A stretch of DNA of 64,000 nucleotides, from assembly GCA_964501335.1 (NCBI GenBank), contig CAZCTC010000001.1, positions 62,001 through 126,000 on the forward strand, read 5' to 3'. Below are positions 1-9,400 of this stretch, piece after piece (the stretch's first letter is position 1; each line of letters begins with the position of its first letter). Source of the stretch: CAZCTC01 sp964501335. GTDB lineage: Bacteria > Chloroflexota > Anaerolineae > B4-G1 > SLSP01. The notes under the pieces were generated by a model. The model made no database searches, was not told where the DNA came from, and saw only the letters and a program-made list of their open reading frames with translations. The translations under genes were made by a program, and so were the position numbers.

Positions 1-1199
1 CGCCGCATCACCGCCGCCGAAGAGAACGCCCGCCGCCACAAAGCCCGATGGGCTTCCAACAAAACCTCTGGTCCCATATCCCGCGGTTGGAAAGCCACAT
101 TGTAACCGTTGTAAAAACTCATCCCCCGCTCCGGCAACAGTCGCCCGTCGCGCTCCAGTTGCTCATGCAAAGGAGTCCCCCGATACGGCGTCAGCACGCT
201 CAGATAAGGCACATCTACCCCAATGTCGTAAAGCTGATCCGCCATCCCCACAATGCTCTCCGGCGTATCGCCGTCGAAACCGGCCACGAACCCCGCCATC
301 ACACAGATTCCCCGCCGATGGACCTCGGCAATGGACCGGCGATACCGTTCCGCCTGATTCTGCGGCTTGTGCGCCGACTTAAGCGACTCCGTCCCGAAGG
401 TCTCAATCCCAAAGAAAACGCCAATACACCCAGAAGCCGCCAGCAGATCCAGCAACTCCGGATCCTGGGCGATATCCATGCTGGCCTGAGTCAACCACCA
501 GCGGTTCAACGGCTGCATCGCCCGCAACAACTCCTTGATATAGGCCCGGTTGGCCGTCAGATTGTCGTCCCAGAACCAGACCACCTTACGCTGCCACCAG
601 GCCGAAAAATTATCATAACGCACATCCCGCAGCACCTCTTCCACGGGCCGCATCCGGAATCCCGGATTGAGCCGCGGCACGCTGCAAAAGGAACAATCGA
701 ACGGACAGCCGCGCGTGGCCTGCACCACCCGCCGCACCACAAAACTCTTCGGCAACAGATCATATCGCGGCGTCGGCAATCCGTTAAGCGGGCCCGCCAC
801 CCCGTCATATCGCCGCTGCAACCGCCCCGCCGCCGCATCCTCCAGCACCCGCAGCCAGACACTCTCCGCCTCCCCGGTAACCACCGCATCGCAATGCTGC
901 AACGTCTCATCCGGCCAGAAAGTCGCATGTGGCCCCCCCGCGATCACCCGCTTGCCCCGTGCCCGAAAAGCATCCGCCAATCGGTACGCCTCCTCGGCAA
1001 AACCGCTGAAAAAAGAAAGGGCTATCAAATCCGCATCGCTCTCCAGATCCACCGGCTCGACCTGCTGATGGATCACGCGTACCGGATACCGGGCCGGAGT
1101 CAATGCCGCCAGATAAATCCCCGAAAGTGGGGGGGTGAAATTCTTCTCGTGCCCCATCCGATAGCGAGGAACATAAACCACAATGATATCGACTTTCAT
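1..1199 (-). CDS. B12-binding-type radical SAM protein (partial, C-terminus off the window)
   Basis: The reading frame is open from an ATG at 1199 to the window edge (399 codons), so the C-terminus is missing. GGAGG lies seven bases upstream of the ATG. The N-terminal ~130 residues look like a cobalamin-binding Rossmann domain (IAGGPHATFWPDE segment, then VVTGEAE). The radical SAM cluster motif RGCPFDCSFCS places cysteines at about residues 165, 169 and 172, followed by WFWDDNLT and a later GFVAGFDGDTPESI segment. This is the layout of the B12-dependent radical SAM family (BchE/HpnP/P-methylase type), which methylates or rearranges unactivated carbons. The substrate cannot be read from the sequence. 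It is transcribed away from menG, with no linked pathway gene in view. The long plus-strand frame over the same stretch is its antisense shadow. Confidence 0.88.
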   Translation of the reverse strand, partial: MKVDIIVVYVPRYRMGHEKNFTPPLSGIYLAALTPARYPVRVIHQQVEPVDLESDADLIALSFFSGFAEEAYRLADAFRARGKRVIAGGPHATFWPDETLQHCDAVVTGEAESVWLRVLEDAAAGRLQRRYDGVAGPLNGLPTPRYDLLPKSFVVRRVVQATRGCPFDCSFCSVPRLNPGFRMRPVEEVLRDVRYDNFSAWWQRKVVWFWDDNLTANRAYIKELLRAMQPLNRWWLTQASMDIAQDPELLDLLAASGCIGVFFGIETFGTESLKSAHKPQNQAERYRRSIAEVHRRGICVMAGFVAGFDGDTPESIVGMADQLYDIGVDVPYLSVLTPYRGTPLHEQLERDGRLLPERGMSFYNGYNVAFQPRDMGPEVLLEAHRALWRRAFSSAAVMR

Positions 1200-1398
1200 C
1201 AAACACCTCCCTGAGATTTTTCCAAAGAATAAGGTCAGTTTACCGGGATCTCCCTGCCACAAACTATCGGCTTCAATTCCGATACAACCTGAGAGCAATT
1301 GAAATCTTTTGAAAGCTAAATGATTCAAATTGCCACCTCGATAAATCCAACCCATTATTCAAGATCCGCTGCATGCCGTCCAGAAACAGACAGCAGCA

Positions 1399-1472
1399 AG
1401 TAGACAGTAGACAGCAAAAATCTTCGCCTTACCGGCTCAAATAGACTGGAAATCCGCTGTCTACTGTCTACT
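1399..1472. repeat. Foldback repeat with 17-bp perfect inverted arms
   Basis: AGTAGACAGTAGACAGC (1399-1415) is repeated exactly in reverse complement at 1456-1472, with a 40-base spacer. Each arm is itself a tandem of AGTAGACAGT-like decamers. A second copy lies at about 10950-11060, and a fragment at about 2540-2556. Just outside the arm, the bases at 1473-1494 match the reverse complement of the sequence flanking the second copy in about 20 of 22 positions, so this is a dispersed element and not a chance palindrome. Confidence 0.75.
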
Positions 1473-1561
1473 GTATACTAATCCTTTGCATGCAAAAAGG
1501 CCCGAATGGAAAGCCCACCAATTAAAAGTAGCAACCTGGGTTAAATAACTTCCTTTAATGG

Positions 1562-1567
1562 TATAAT
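1562..1567 (+). promoter_or_regulatory. -10 box of menG; implies a leaderless transcript
   Basis: A perfect TATAAT ends nine bases before the ATG at 1576, which places the expected transcription start at or just before the start codon. No Shine-Dalgarno sequence fits in between. The -35 region (GGTTAA around 1539) is weak. Confidence 0.5.
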
Positions 1568-1575
1568 TCCCCACC

Positions 1576-2283
1576 ATGACCCATTTACACGGACCCGACC
1601 GCAGCCATTACGTACAACAAATGTTCACCCGCATCGCCGGCAACTACGACCTCATGAACCGGCTGATGACCGGCGGACAGGACCTCCTCTGGCGCCAGGA
1701 AGCCATCCGCCTCGCCGCTCTCCGGCCCGGACAAAAAGTGCTCGACCTGGGCGCCGGCACCGGCGATCTCTCCCGCGCCGTCCATCGCCAGTTCCCCGCC
1801 ACCTGGATCGTCCCGGCAGACTTCACCGTCGCCATGATGAAGATCGGACGCGCCCGGCCCCAGGGCACCGAACTTCCCTGGCTTGCCGCCGACGCCATGC
1901 AATTGCCCTTCCCCGCCGCCGCCTTCGACACCGTGATTTCCGGTTTCCTGCTGCGCAACGTCGGAGATGTCGCCCAAACCCTGCGCGAACAATATCGCGT
2001 TCTCAAACCCGGCGGAAAAATCATCACCCTCGATACCACCCGACCACAACGCAACCTCTTCACCCCCTTCATCCAGGCCTACCTGCGCTGGGGAATTCCC
2101 ACCCTGGGCCGGCTGCTCACCGGGCAGGCCGAAGCCTACGCCTACCTCCCGGAATCCACCACTAATTTTCTCACCGCCGAACAACTGGCCGAAAAACTGA
2201 CCGCCGCGGGCTTCACTGAAATCCGCTTCTGCCGCCGCAACTTCGGCACCATCGCCCTCCACTGGGGCCAAAAACCCGCCTGA
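1576..2283 (+). CDS. menG: Demethylmenaquinone/ubiquinone methyltransferase
   Basis: A 235-residue class I SAM-dependent methyltransferase of the UbiE/MenG family. It methylates demethylmenaquinone to menaquinone in the respiratory quinone pathway and is a cytosolic or membrane-peripheral enzyme. The family signature FTRIAGNYDLMNRLM lies at residues 17-31. SAM-binding motif I is VLDLGAGTGDLS (about residues 56-67), followed by DAMQLPFPAAAFDTVISGFLLRNV and YRVLKPGGKI. The length is normal for the family. No ribosome binding site precedes the ATG, and TATAAT nine bases upstream suggests leaderless translation. It appears monocistronic; the neighbours are not quinone genes. The symbol ubiE is also used for this family; menG is chosen because Chloroflexota make menaquinone. 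Confidence 0.9.
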   Translation: MTHLHGPDRSHYVQQMFTRIAGNYDLMNRLMTGGQDLLWRQEAIRLAALRPGQKVLDLGAGTGDLSRAVHRQFPATWIVPADFTVAMMKIGRARPQGTELPWLAADAMQLPFPAAAFDTVISGFLLRNVGDVAQTLREQYRVLKPGGKIITLDTTRPQRNLFTPFIQAYLRWGIPTLGRLLTGQAEAYAYLPESTTNFLTAEQLAEKLTAAGFTEIRFCRRNFGTIALHWGQKPA

Positions 2284-2292
2284 TTCGGTCTA

Positions 2293-2389
2293 AGGTGCGA
2301 CGCACTTTCTCCCCATAGAACCGACATTTCAAACGGCTCTACGGCGGAACAAATCCCCTATCCTTGCAAAATCATAGTGCGTTGCACCT
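2293..2389. repeat. 97-bp element with 14-bp terminal inverted repeats, copy 1
   Basis: It starts AGGTGCGACGCACT and ends AGTGCGTTGCACCT; the ends are inverted repeats matching at 13 of 14 positions. A second element of identical length lies at 23599-23695, and the interiors are clearly similar (ATAGAACCG, TTCAAACGGCTC and CCTTGCAA blocks). No coding capacity. It resembles a small foldback or MITE-like element. Confidence 0.7.
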
Positions 2390-2472
2390 CTTTGAAAAAT
2401 CCTCCCCACCCGCAAATGAGGCCTTCCCCGTAAAATACGCCGCGCTGGCTGGGGGGAGAGAGTTTTTTTCTT

Positions 2473-2510
2473 TATGTTTTCGGCGGCTTCAGAAAGCCGC
2501 CGAAAACATA
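2473..2510. repeat. Hairpin family copy: 17-bp arms, loop CAGA
   Basis: Perfect inverted repeat running from TATGTTTTCGG to CCGAAAACATA. It is preceded by a T-rich tract and followed by GGCTTTTCC, so the plus strand could act as a weak terminator about 190 bases after menG. Confidence 0.85.
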
Positions 2511-2736
2511 GGCTTTTCCAGAACCGCCCCGGCAACGCAGGCTGTCTGCTGTCTACTTGCTTTGGCCTTTTCCAGATCCGCCCTGCCGACACGCTCTTTC
2601 TTACCCCTCTCCCTCCCGCATCGCTCGCAGCAATACCCCCAGAACGCATCAACTCGAATCGCGTCGCCACTTAACAACAAAACAAGGGAGAGGGGCAGGG
2701 GTGAGGGCCCATGCCGAAAACATAGGCTTTTCCAGA
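2499..2736. repeat. 115-bp CCCTCTCCC element inside a 24-bp direct duplication of a hairpin arm
   Basis: The right arm and tail of the hairpin (2499-2522) recur as a 24-base perfect direct repeat at 2713-2736. Between them lies a block starting with GACACGCTCTT and ending in AGGGAGAGGGGCAGGGGTGAGGG, closely similar to 59389-59523. Copy 1 also holds an extra segment (about 2540-2580) carrying part of the AGTAGACAGT repeat family. Confidence 0.65.
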
Positions 2737-2779
2737 TCCCCCCGCAACATCCCCTTCACGTTTCACGTTTCAAAAAATC

Positions 2780-2840
2780 TCCTCTCTCCTCTTCTCTGTG
2801 TCCTCTGCGACTCTGTGGTGAAATCTCTTCTCTCTCCTTC
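2780..2840. repeat. CTCTGTGTCCTCTGCG-type dispersed repeat, copy 1
   Basis: The text CTTCTCTGTGTCCTCTGCG followed by CTCTGTGGTGAAATCTCTT recurs in degenerate form at 23848-23915 and 61880-61950, and in translated form inside the gene at 30169-32198. Confidence 0.6.
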
Positions 2841-2901
2841 CCTGTGCCATCCCCGCCTGATCCTCTCTTGCAAAAAATTTTTAATTTCCTCCCCAAAATC
2901 C

Positions 2902-2931
2902 TTGACGTGTAAATATTTTCCATGCTATAAT
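2902..2931 (+). promoter_or_regulatory. Sigma70-type promoter upstream of the cellulase gene
   Basis: TTGACG (2902-2907) and a perfect TATAAT (2926-2931) are separated by 18 bases. The predicted transcription start near 2938 gives a leader of about 470 bases that contains both CelR-like palindromes. Confidence 0.65.
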
Positions 2932-2989
2932 ACTAACCGTAGTTAGGACATCCCCTTTTTCAATTGGGTTCTATTTTTTTGCCAGGTTA

Positions 2990-3003
2990 TGGGAACGCTC
3001 CCA
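2990..3003. promoter_or_regulatory. CelR/LacI-type operator 1
   Basis: TGGGAACGCTCCCA differs at one position from TGGGAGCGCTCCCA, the palindrome bound by the cellobiose-responsive LacI-family repressor CelR of Thermobifida fusca. It lies about 50 bases downstream of the predicted transcription start, a roadblock-like position ahead of a cellulase gene. Confidence 0.65.
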
Positions 3004-3176
3004 GAACGGTTTCAGCGTATCCCGGATCAAGGCAGATCTAAAACGTTAAAGGAGGTGAAAATTAAGCCGTTTAAAGCCTTTTAAACGCCAATTTCTTTGA
3101 TTTAGCGCCTTTTTATCCCCTTCATTTGGTTCCCTTCCACTTCAATCTTGTTTGTAAATAAAGTTTGCCTCTTTAC

Positions 3177-3190
3177 TGAGAGCGCTCCCA
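3177..3190. promoter_or_regulatory. CelR/LacI-type operator 2
   Basis: TGAGAGCGCTCCCA also matches the T. fusca CelR palindrome at 13 of 14 positions. A weak second promoter (TTGTTT at about 3148-3153, TTTACT at 3172-3177) would be overlapped by this site. Two independent near-matches ahead of one cellulase gene make chance unlikely. Confidence 0.65.
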
Positions 3191-3410
3191 AAAGAGCGTT
3201 GCCCATTGCCCCCTTCATCGTAGCCAATCGGTTCTTAAGATCATTGCATACGTCGTTCCTACCTTTGGAATACCTTGGTCTGCCGAGAGGCCCGGTCTCT
3301 TTGGTTCTACTCCCTTGCCTGTTTTTTAGAACTGCTCGGCTGCCTTTCGCATTAAATATTTAAAAATCAAAAGTAAGACTATGATTTTTTTGAAAGAAAG
3401 GATTTGCCAG

Positions 3411-6400
3411 ATGGAATCGACTTATCTGTCTAGAGTTGCCAATCGTACCCTCCCCCTTTTCCTTGTTTTTGTGCTGCTTGTCTCTCTGATTGCCCCCGCA
3501 GTCCAGCCGGCCCAGGCTGCCGGCGCCTTCAACTACGGCGAAGCGCTGCAAAAATCGATCTTCTTCTATGAGGCTCAGGCCGCCGGCCCCAAGCCCGCCT
3601 GGAGCCGCGTCGCCTGGCGCGGCGATGCTATGACCAATGACGGCTCCGATGTCGGCATTGACCTCAACGGTGGCTGGTACGACGCCGGCGACCATGTCAA
3701 ATTCGGCTTCCCGCTGGCCTCCTCGGTCACACTGCTCGCCTGGGGCGGCGTGGAATATCGCCAGGCCTACCAGGACAGCGGCCAGCTGCCCTATTTCCTC
3801 AACAACCTCCGCTTCGTCAACGATTACTTCATCAAAGCCCATACGGCCCCCAATGAACTCTACGTCCAGGTCGGCGACGGCGATTGGGATCACACCAAAA
3901 CCGGCCAGTGGGCCGCTCCCGAGGTCAAACCCTCCACGGTGATCGCTCGCCCCTCGATGAAAATCGACATGACCTGCCCCGGCCCCGATGTGGCCGCCGA
4001 AACGGCCGCCGCGATGGCCGCCTCGTCCATGGTTTTCAAACCGAGCGACCCTGTCTACGCCAACACGCTGCTGACCCATGCCAAGCAGCTTTTCGCTTTC
4101 GCTGAAGCCACCAAGGGTACAGACGGCAAGGACAACGCATATGTCAACTGTCTCAAGACCCGTTACGGCACCGGCATCGGCTTTTATAATTCAACCTATG
4201 GTGTCTATTGGGATGAACTGGCCTGGGGCGCCGCCTGGCTCTACCGCGCCACCAACGACGCGGATTATCTGGCCAAGGCCCGCCTCTATTACCCCAAAAT
4301 GGGCACGGAAAACCAGACCTCGACCCCCGTCTACACCTGGTCGATGGGCTGGAACGATAAGGCCTACGGCGTCTACGTCCTGATGGCCCAATTGACCGGC
4401 GAGAGCGCCTTCAAAACCGACGCCCAGCGCTGGCTGGATTGGTGGAGCGTCGGCGGTGGCAAACGCACGCCCGGCGGCGTGATCGTCGTCGATTCCGCCG
4501 GCTGGGGCGTCCTCCGCTATGCCGCCAACGCCGCCTTCCTCGCCTTCGTCTACGCCGATTACCTCGGCTCGACCGATCCCCTCTACGCCCGCTATCACGA
4601 CTTCGCCGCCAAACAGATCAACTACGCCCTGGGCGACAACCCGCTCAACCGCAGCTACGTGGTCGGCTTCGGCAACAATCCGCCCCGCAATGTCCATCAC
4701 CGCGGCGCCCACGGCACCTGGCTCGGCTCGATGGATTCGGAACCCGCCACCAGCCGCCATATCCTCTACGGCGCCCTGGTCGGCGGCCCGGCCGACGACA
4801 CGACCTACAGCGACAAGCGCAACGACTGGGTCGCCAACGAAGTCGCCTGCGATTACAATGCCGGCTTCACCAGCGCTTTGGCCCGCATGTATAAGGAATA
4901 CGGCGGCACGCCGCTCGCCAACTTCCCCGTAGCCGAAACCCCCGAAGTGGAATACTTCGTCACGGCCGCCCTCAACCAGAGCGGCAGCAATTCCTTCACC
5001 GAGGTCAAGGCCCTGCTGCAAAACCGCTCGGCCTGGCCGGCCCGCATCACCGATAAACTCTCCTTCCGCTACTTCTTCACCCTCGAACCCGGCGTCAGCC
5101 CCTCCAATATCAGCGTGATCACCAATATGAATGACTGCGGCACCGGCACGGCCACCGGCCCGCACCTCTACGCCGGCAGCATCTACTACATTAAAGTAGA
5201 TTGCACCGGCCAGAATCTCTACCCCGGCGGCCAGGACCCCCGCACCGGCCGTGATGCTTACCGCCGCGAAGTCCAGTTCCGCATCACCAGCACGGGCGCC
5301 TGGGACCCCACCAATGACTGGTCCTACAGCGGACTGCCCGCCCCGGGCACGACCCCCATCACGGCCCCGCGCATCCCCGTCTACGATAACGGCGTCCTGC
5401 TCTACGGTCTGGTCCCCGACGGCGATGCCACACCGCCCACCGCTCCCACCGCCCTCACCTCGCCCTCTCAGACCTCCAGCAGCATCGCCCTCAGCTGGAC
5501 CGCCTCGACGGACAATGTCGGCGTGACCGGCTACGACATCTACCGCAACGGTACGCTCGTGGGCAGTTCCACCACCACCTCCTTCAGCGACAGCGGTCTG
5601 ACCGCCAACACCCTCTACACCTACACGGTCAGAGCCAAAGACGCCGCCGGTAATGTCTCCGTCGCCAGCGCCGCCCTCGGCGTCCGCACCGAAGTGAGCA
5701 ACGACACCCAGGCCCCAACGGCCCCCACGGCGCTCACCTCGCCTTCACAAACCACCACCGGCATCGCCCTCAGCTGGACCGCCTCGACGGATAACGTCGG
5801 CGTGACCGGCTACGATATCTACCGCAACGGCGCCCTCGCCGGCAGCGCCACCACCACTTCCTTTAGCGACTCCGGCCTGACCGCTGATACACTCTACACC
5901 TACACAGTCAAAGCCAAAGACGCCGCCGGCAATGTCTCTGCCGCCAGCGCCGCCCTCGCCGTCCGCACCAAAACCAACTCGGTCGGCGCCTGCGAAGTCG
6001 TCTACACGATTTCCAACCAGTGGAATGTCGGCTTCACCGCCAACGTAGAGGTCAAGAACAACGGGGCCCCCATCGTCAACACCTGGACCCTCAACTGGAC
6101 CTTCCCCGGCAATCAGGTCGCCACCAGCGCCTGGAACGCGGCCGTCACCCAAAGCGGCAAAAATGTCACCGCCGTCGGCACCGGCTGGAACGGCAGTATT
6201 CCCACCGGCGGCTCGGCCTCCTTCGGCTTCCAGGGCACCTACAGCGGAGCCAACGATAAACCCACGGTCTTCATCCTGAACGGCGTCGTCTGCGGCGGCA
6301 CCACTCCCGATACCGAGGCGCCCACCGCCCCCACCGCGCTCGCTTCGCCCTCCCAAACCACCACCAGTATCGCCCTGAGCTGGACCGCTTCGACAGACAA

Positions 6401-9400
6401 TGTCGGCGTGACCGGCTACGATATCTACCGCAACGGCACCCTCGTGGGCAGCGCCACCACCACCTCCTTCAACAACACCGGCCTGACCGCCGACACGCTC
6501 TACACCTACACGGTGAGAGCCAAAGACGCCGCCGGCAATGTCTCCCCCGTCAGCGCCGCCCTCGGCGTCCGCACCAGGACCGCCGCCGATACCGAAGCGC
6601 CCACCGCCCCCACCGGACTCGCGTCGCCTTCTCAGACGACTACCGGCATCGCCCTGAGCTGGACCGCTTCGACAGACAATGTCGGCGTGACCGGCTACGA
6701 TATCTACCGCAACGGCACGCTGGCCGGCAACAGCAGCACCACCGCCTTCAGCGACTCCGGCCTGACCGCCGACACGCTCTACACCTACACAGTCAAAGCG
6801 AAAGACGCCGCCGGCAATGTCTCCGCCGCCAGTGCCGCCCTCGGCGTCCGCACCAGGACCGCCGCCGATACCGAAGCGCCCACCGCCCCCACCGGACTCG
6901 CGTCGCCTTCTCAGACGACTACCGGCATCGCCCTGAGCTGGACCGCTTCGACAGACAATGTCGGCGTGACCGGCTACGATATCTACCGCAACGGCACGCT
7001 GGCCGGCAACAGCAGCACCACCGCCTTCAGCGACTCCGGCCTGACCGCCGACACGCTCTACACCTACACAGTCAAAGCGAAAGACGCCGCCGGCAATGTC
7101 TCCGCCGCCAGTGCCGCCCTCGGCGTCCGCACCAGGACCGCCGCCGATACCGAAGCGCCCACCGCCCCCACCGGACTCGCGTCGCCTTCTCAGACGACTA
7201 CCGGCATCGCCCTGAGCTGGACCGCTTCGACAGACAATGTCGGCGTGACCGGCTACGATATCTACCGCAACGGCACCCTCGTGGGCAGCGCCGCCACCAC
7301 CTCCTTCAGCGACTCCGGCCTGACTGCCAATACGCTCTACACCTACACAGTCAAAGCCAAAGACGCCGCCGGCAATGTCTCGGTCGCCAGTGCCGCCCTC
7401 GGCGTCCGCACTAAAACCGCCTCGGGCAGCACCTGCGAGGTAGTTTACACCATCGGCAACCAGTGGGGCACCGGCTTTATCGCCGATGTGGTGATCAAGA
7501 ACACCGGAGCGCCCATCACCAGCTGGACGCTCAACTGGACCTTCCCCGGCAACCAGACTATCGCCAATGCCTGGAACACCGTGGCTACCCAGAGCGGAGC
7601 CGTCGTCACCGCCAAAAATACCGGCTCGAACGGCAGCATTGCCACCAACGGCAGCGTCAACTTCGGCTTCCAGGGCGCCTACAGTGGAGCCAACGATAAG
7701 CCCACCACCTTCGTCCTCAACGGCGTCATCTGCGGCGGCGGCCTCGACACCGAAGCCCCTACCGCCCCGACCGCGCTGACCTCACCCTATCAGAGTTCCA
7801 GCGCCATCCGCCTCAGCTGGACCGCCTCGACCGATAACGTCGGCGTGACCGGCTATGACATTTACCGCAACGGCACCCTCGTGGGCAGCAGCGCCGGCAC
7901 CGTCTTCACCGACACCGGCCTGACCGCCGACACCCTCTACACCTACACGGTCACCGCCAAAGACGCCGCCGGCAATGTCTCCGCCGCCGGCGCCGCCCTC
8001 GGCGTTCGCACCAAAGTCGTCCCGACGATCCCCGCCGCGCCCACCGGCCTGACCGCCACGGTCACCTCCAACAGCGCCACGCTCAGTTGGACCGCTTCGG
8101 CCGGCGCGACGGATTACGATGTCTACCGCAACGGCACTCTGGTCGGCAGCGTCATCGGCGTCACCTTCGCCGATATGGGCCTGACCGCCAGCACCCGTTA
8201 CACTTACACCGTCCGGGCTCGCAATGAAGCCGGCACCTCAGCCCCGAGTGCCGCCTTGATTGTGGAAACTACCGGTCAAAACCTTTATCTCAGTCGCTTC
8301 CTCGAGCTCTACCATGAAATGCGCGGGACGGCCGCCAACCCCAACCCCAATGGTTATTTCAGCCCGAAAGATATTCCCTATCACTCCGTCGAGACATTGA
8401 TCTGCGAAGCGCCCGACTACGGCCACGAAACCACCTCGGAAGCCTACAGCTACTGGATCTGGCTGGAAGCGATGTACGGCAAGGTCACCGGCGATTGGGC
8501 CCCGCTGGCTCACGCCTGGTCCAATATGGAAACCTACATCATCCCCAGCTCACTGGATCAGCCGTCGAACGCCGGCTACAATCCCAGCAAAGCGGCAACC
8601 TACGCCCCCGAATGGCCTCTGCCCGATAACTACCCCAGCCCGCTCGACAGCGGGGTCTCCGTCGGCGCCGATCCTATCTACAACGAACTGAAAACCACCT
8701 ACAACACCTCCGATATCTACGGCATGCACTGGCTGATCGATGTCGACAACTGGTACGGCTACGGCCAGCGCGGCGACGGCACCAGCACCCCCTCCTACAT
8801 CAACACCTTCCAGCGCGGCGCGCAGGAATCGGTCTGGGAAACGGTCCCGCATCCCTCCTGGGATGAATACAAGTGGGGCGGCACCACCGGCTTCCTGGAT
8901 CTCTTTGTAAAGGAAAGCCAGCCCTCGGCGAAGCAGTGGCGCTACACCAACGCCCCCGACGCCGATGCCCGCGCCGTCCAGGCCATCTACTGGGCCAAGC
9001 AATGGGCCGACGAACAGGGCGGCAGCGCCACCGTCAACGGCCTGACGGTCAACGCCGCGAAGATGGGTGACTATCTGCGCTACTCCATGTTCGATAAGTA
9101 TTTCAAGAAGATCGGCTGCACCAGCCCCACCTGCGCAGCCGGAACCGGCTATGACAGCGCTCACTATCTGATCTCCTGGTATTACGCCTGGGGCGGCCCG
9201 ACCAGCGGCGCTTCCTGGGCCTGGCGCATCGGTTCCAGCCACAATCACTTCGGCTATCAAAACCCGATGGCGGCGTATGCCCTTTCGCAGGTTTCGTACC
9301 TCAAACCCGCCTCGCCTAACGCCGCCCGCGACTGGGGCACCAGCCTCAGCCGCCAGCTGGAATTCTACCGCTGGCTGCAAACCTCCAACGGCGCCATCGC

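Larger units (their letters stand above)
1200..1575. other. Divergent intergenic region with a foldback repeat
   Basis: This stretch lies between the radical SAM gene and menG. It contains the foldback repeat at 1399-1472 and the menG -10 box. I see no coding sequence and no clear promoter for the minus-strand gene. Confidence 0.6.

Noticed and set aside
3049..3084. Leader peptide after a strong Shine-Dalgarno sequence (AAAGGAGGTG) in the cellulase leader
   Set aside because: The only fitting start is ATT, giving a seven-codon peptide; too weak to annotate.
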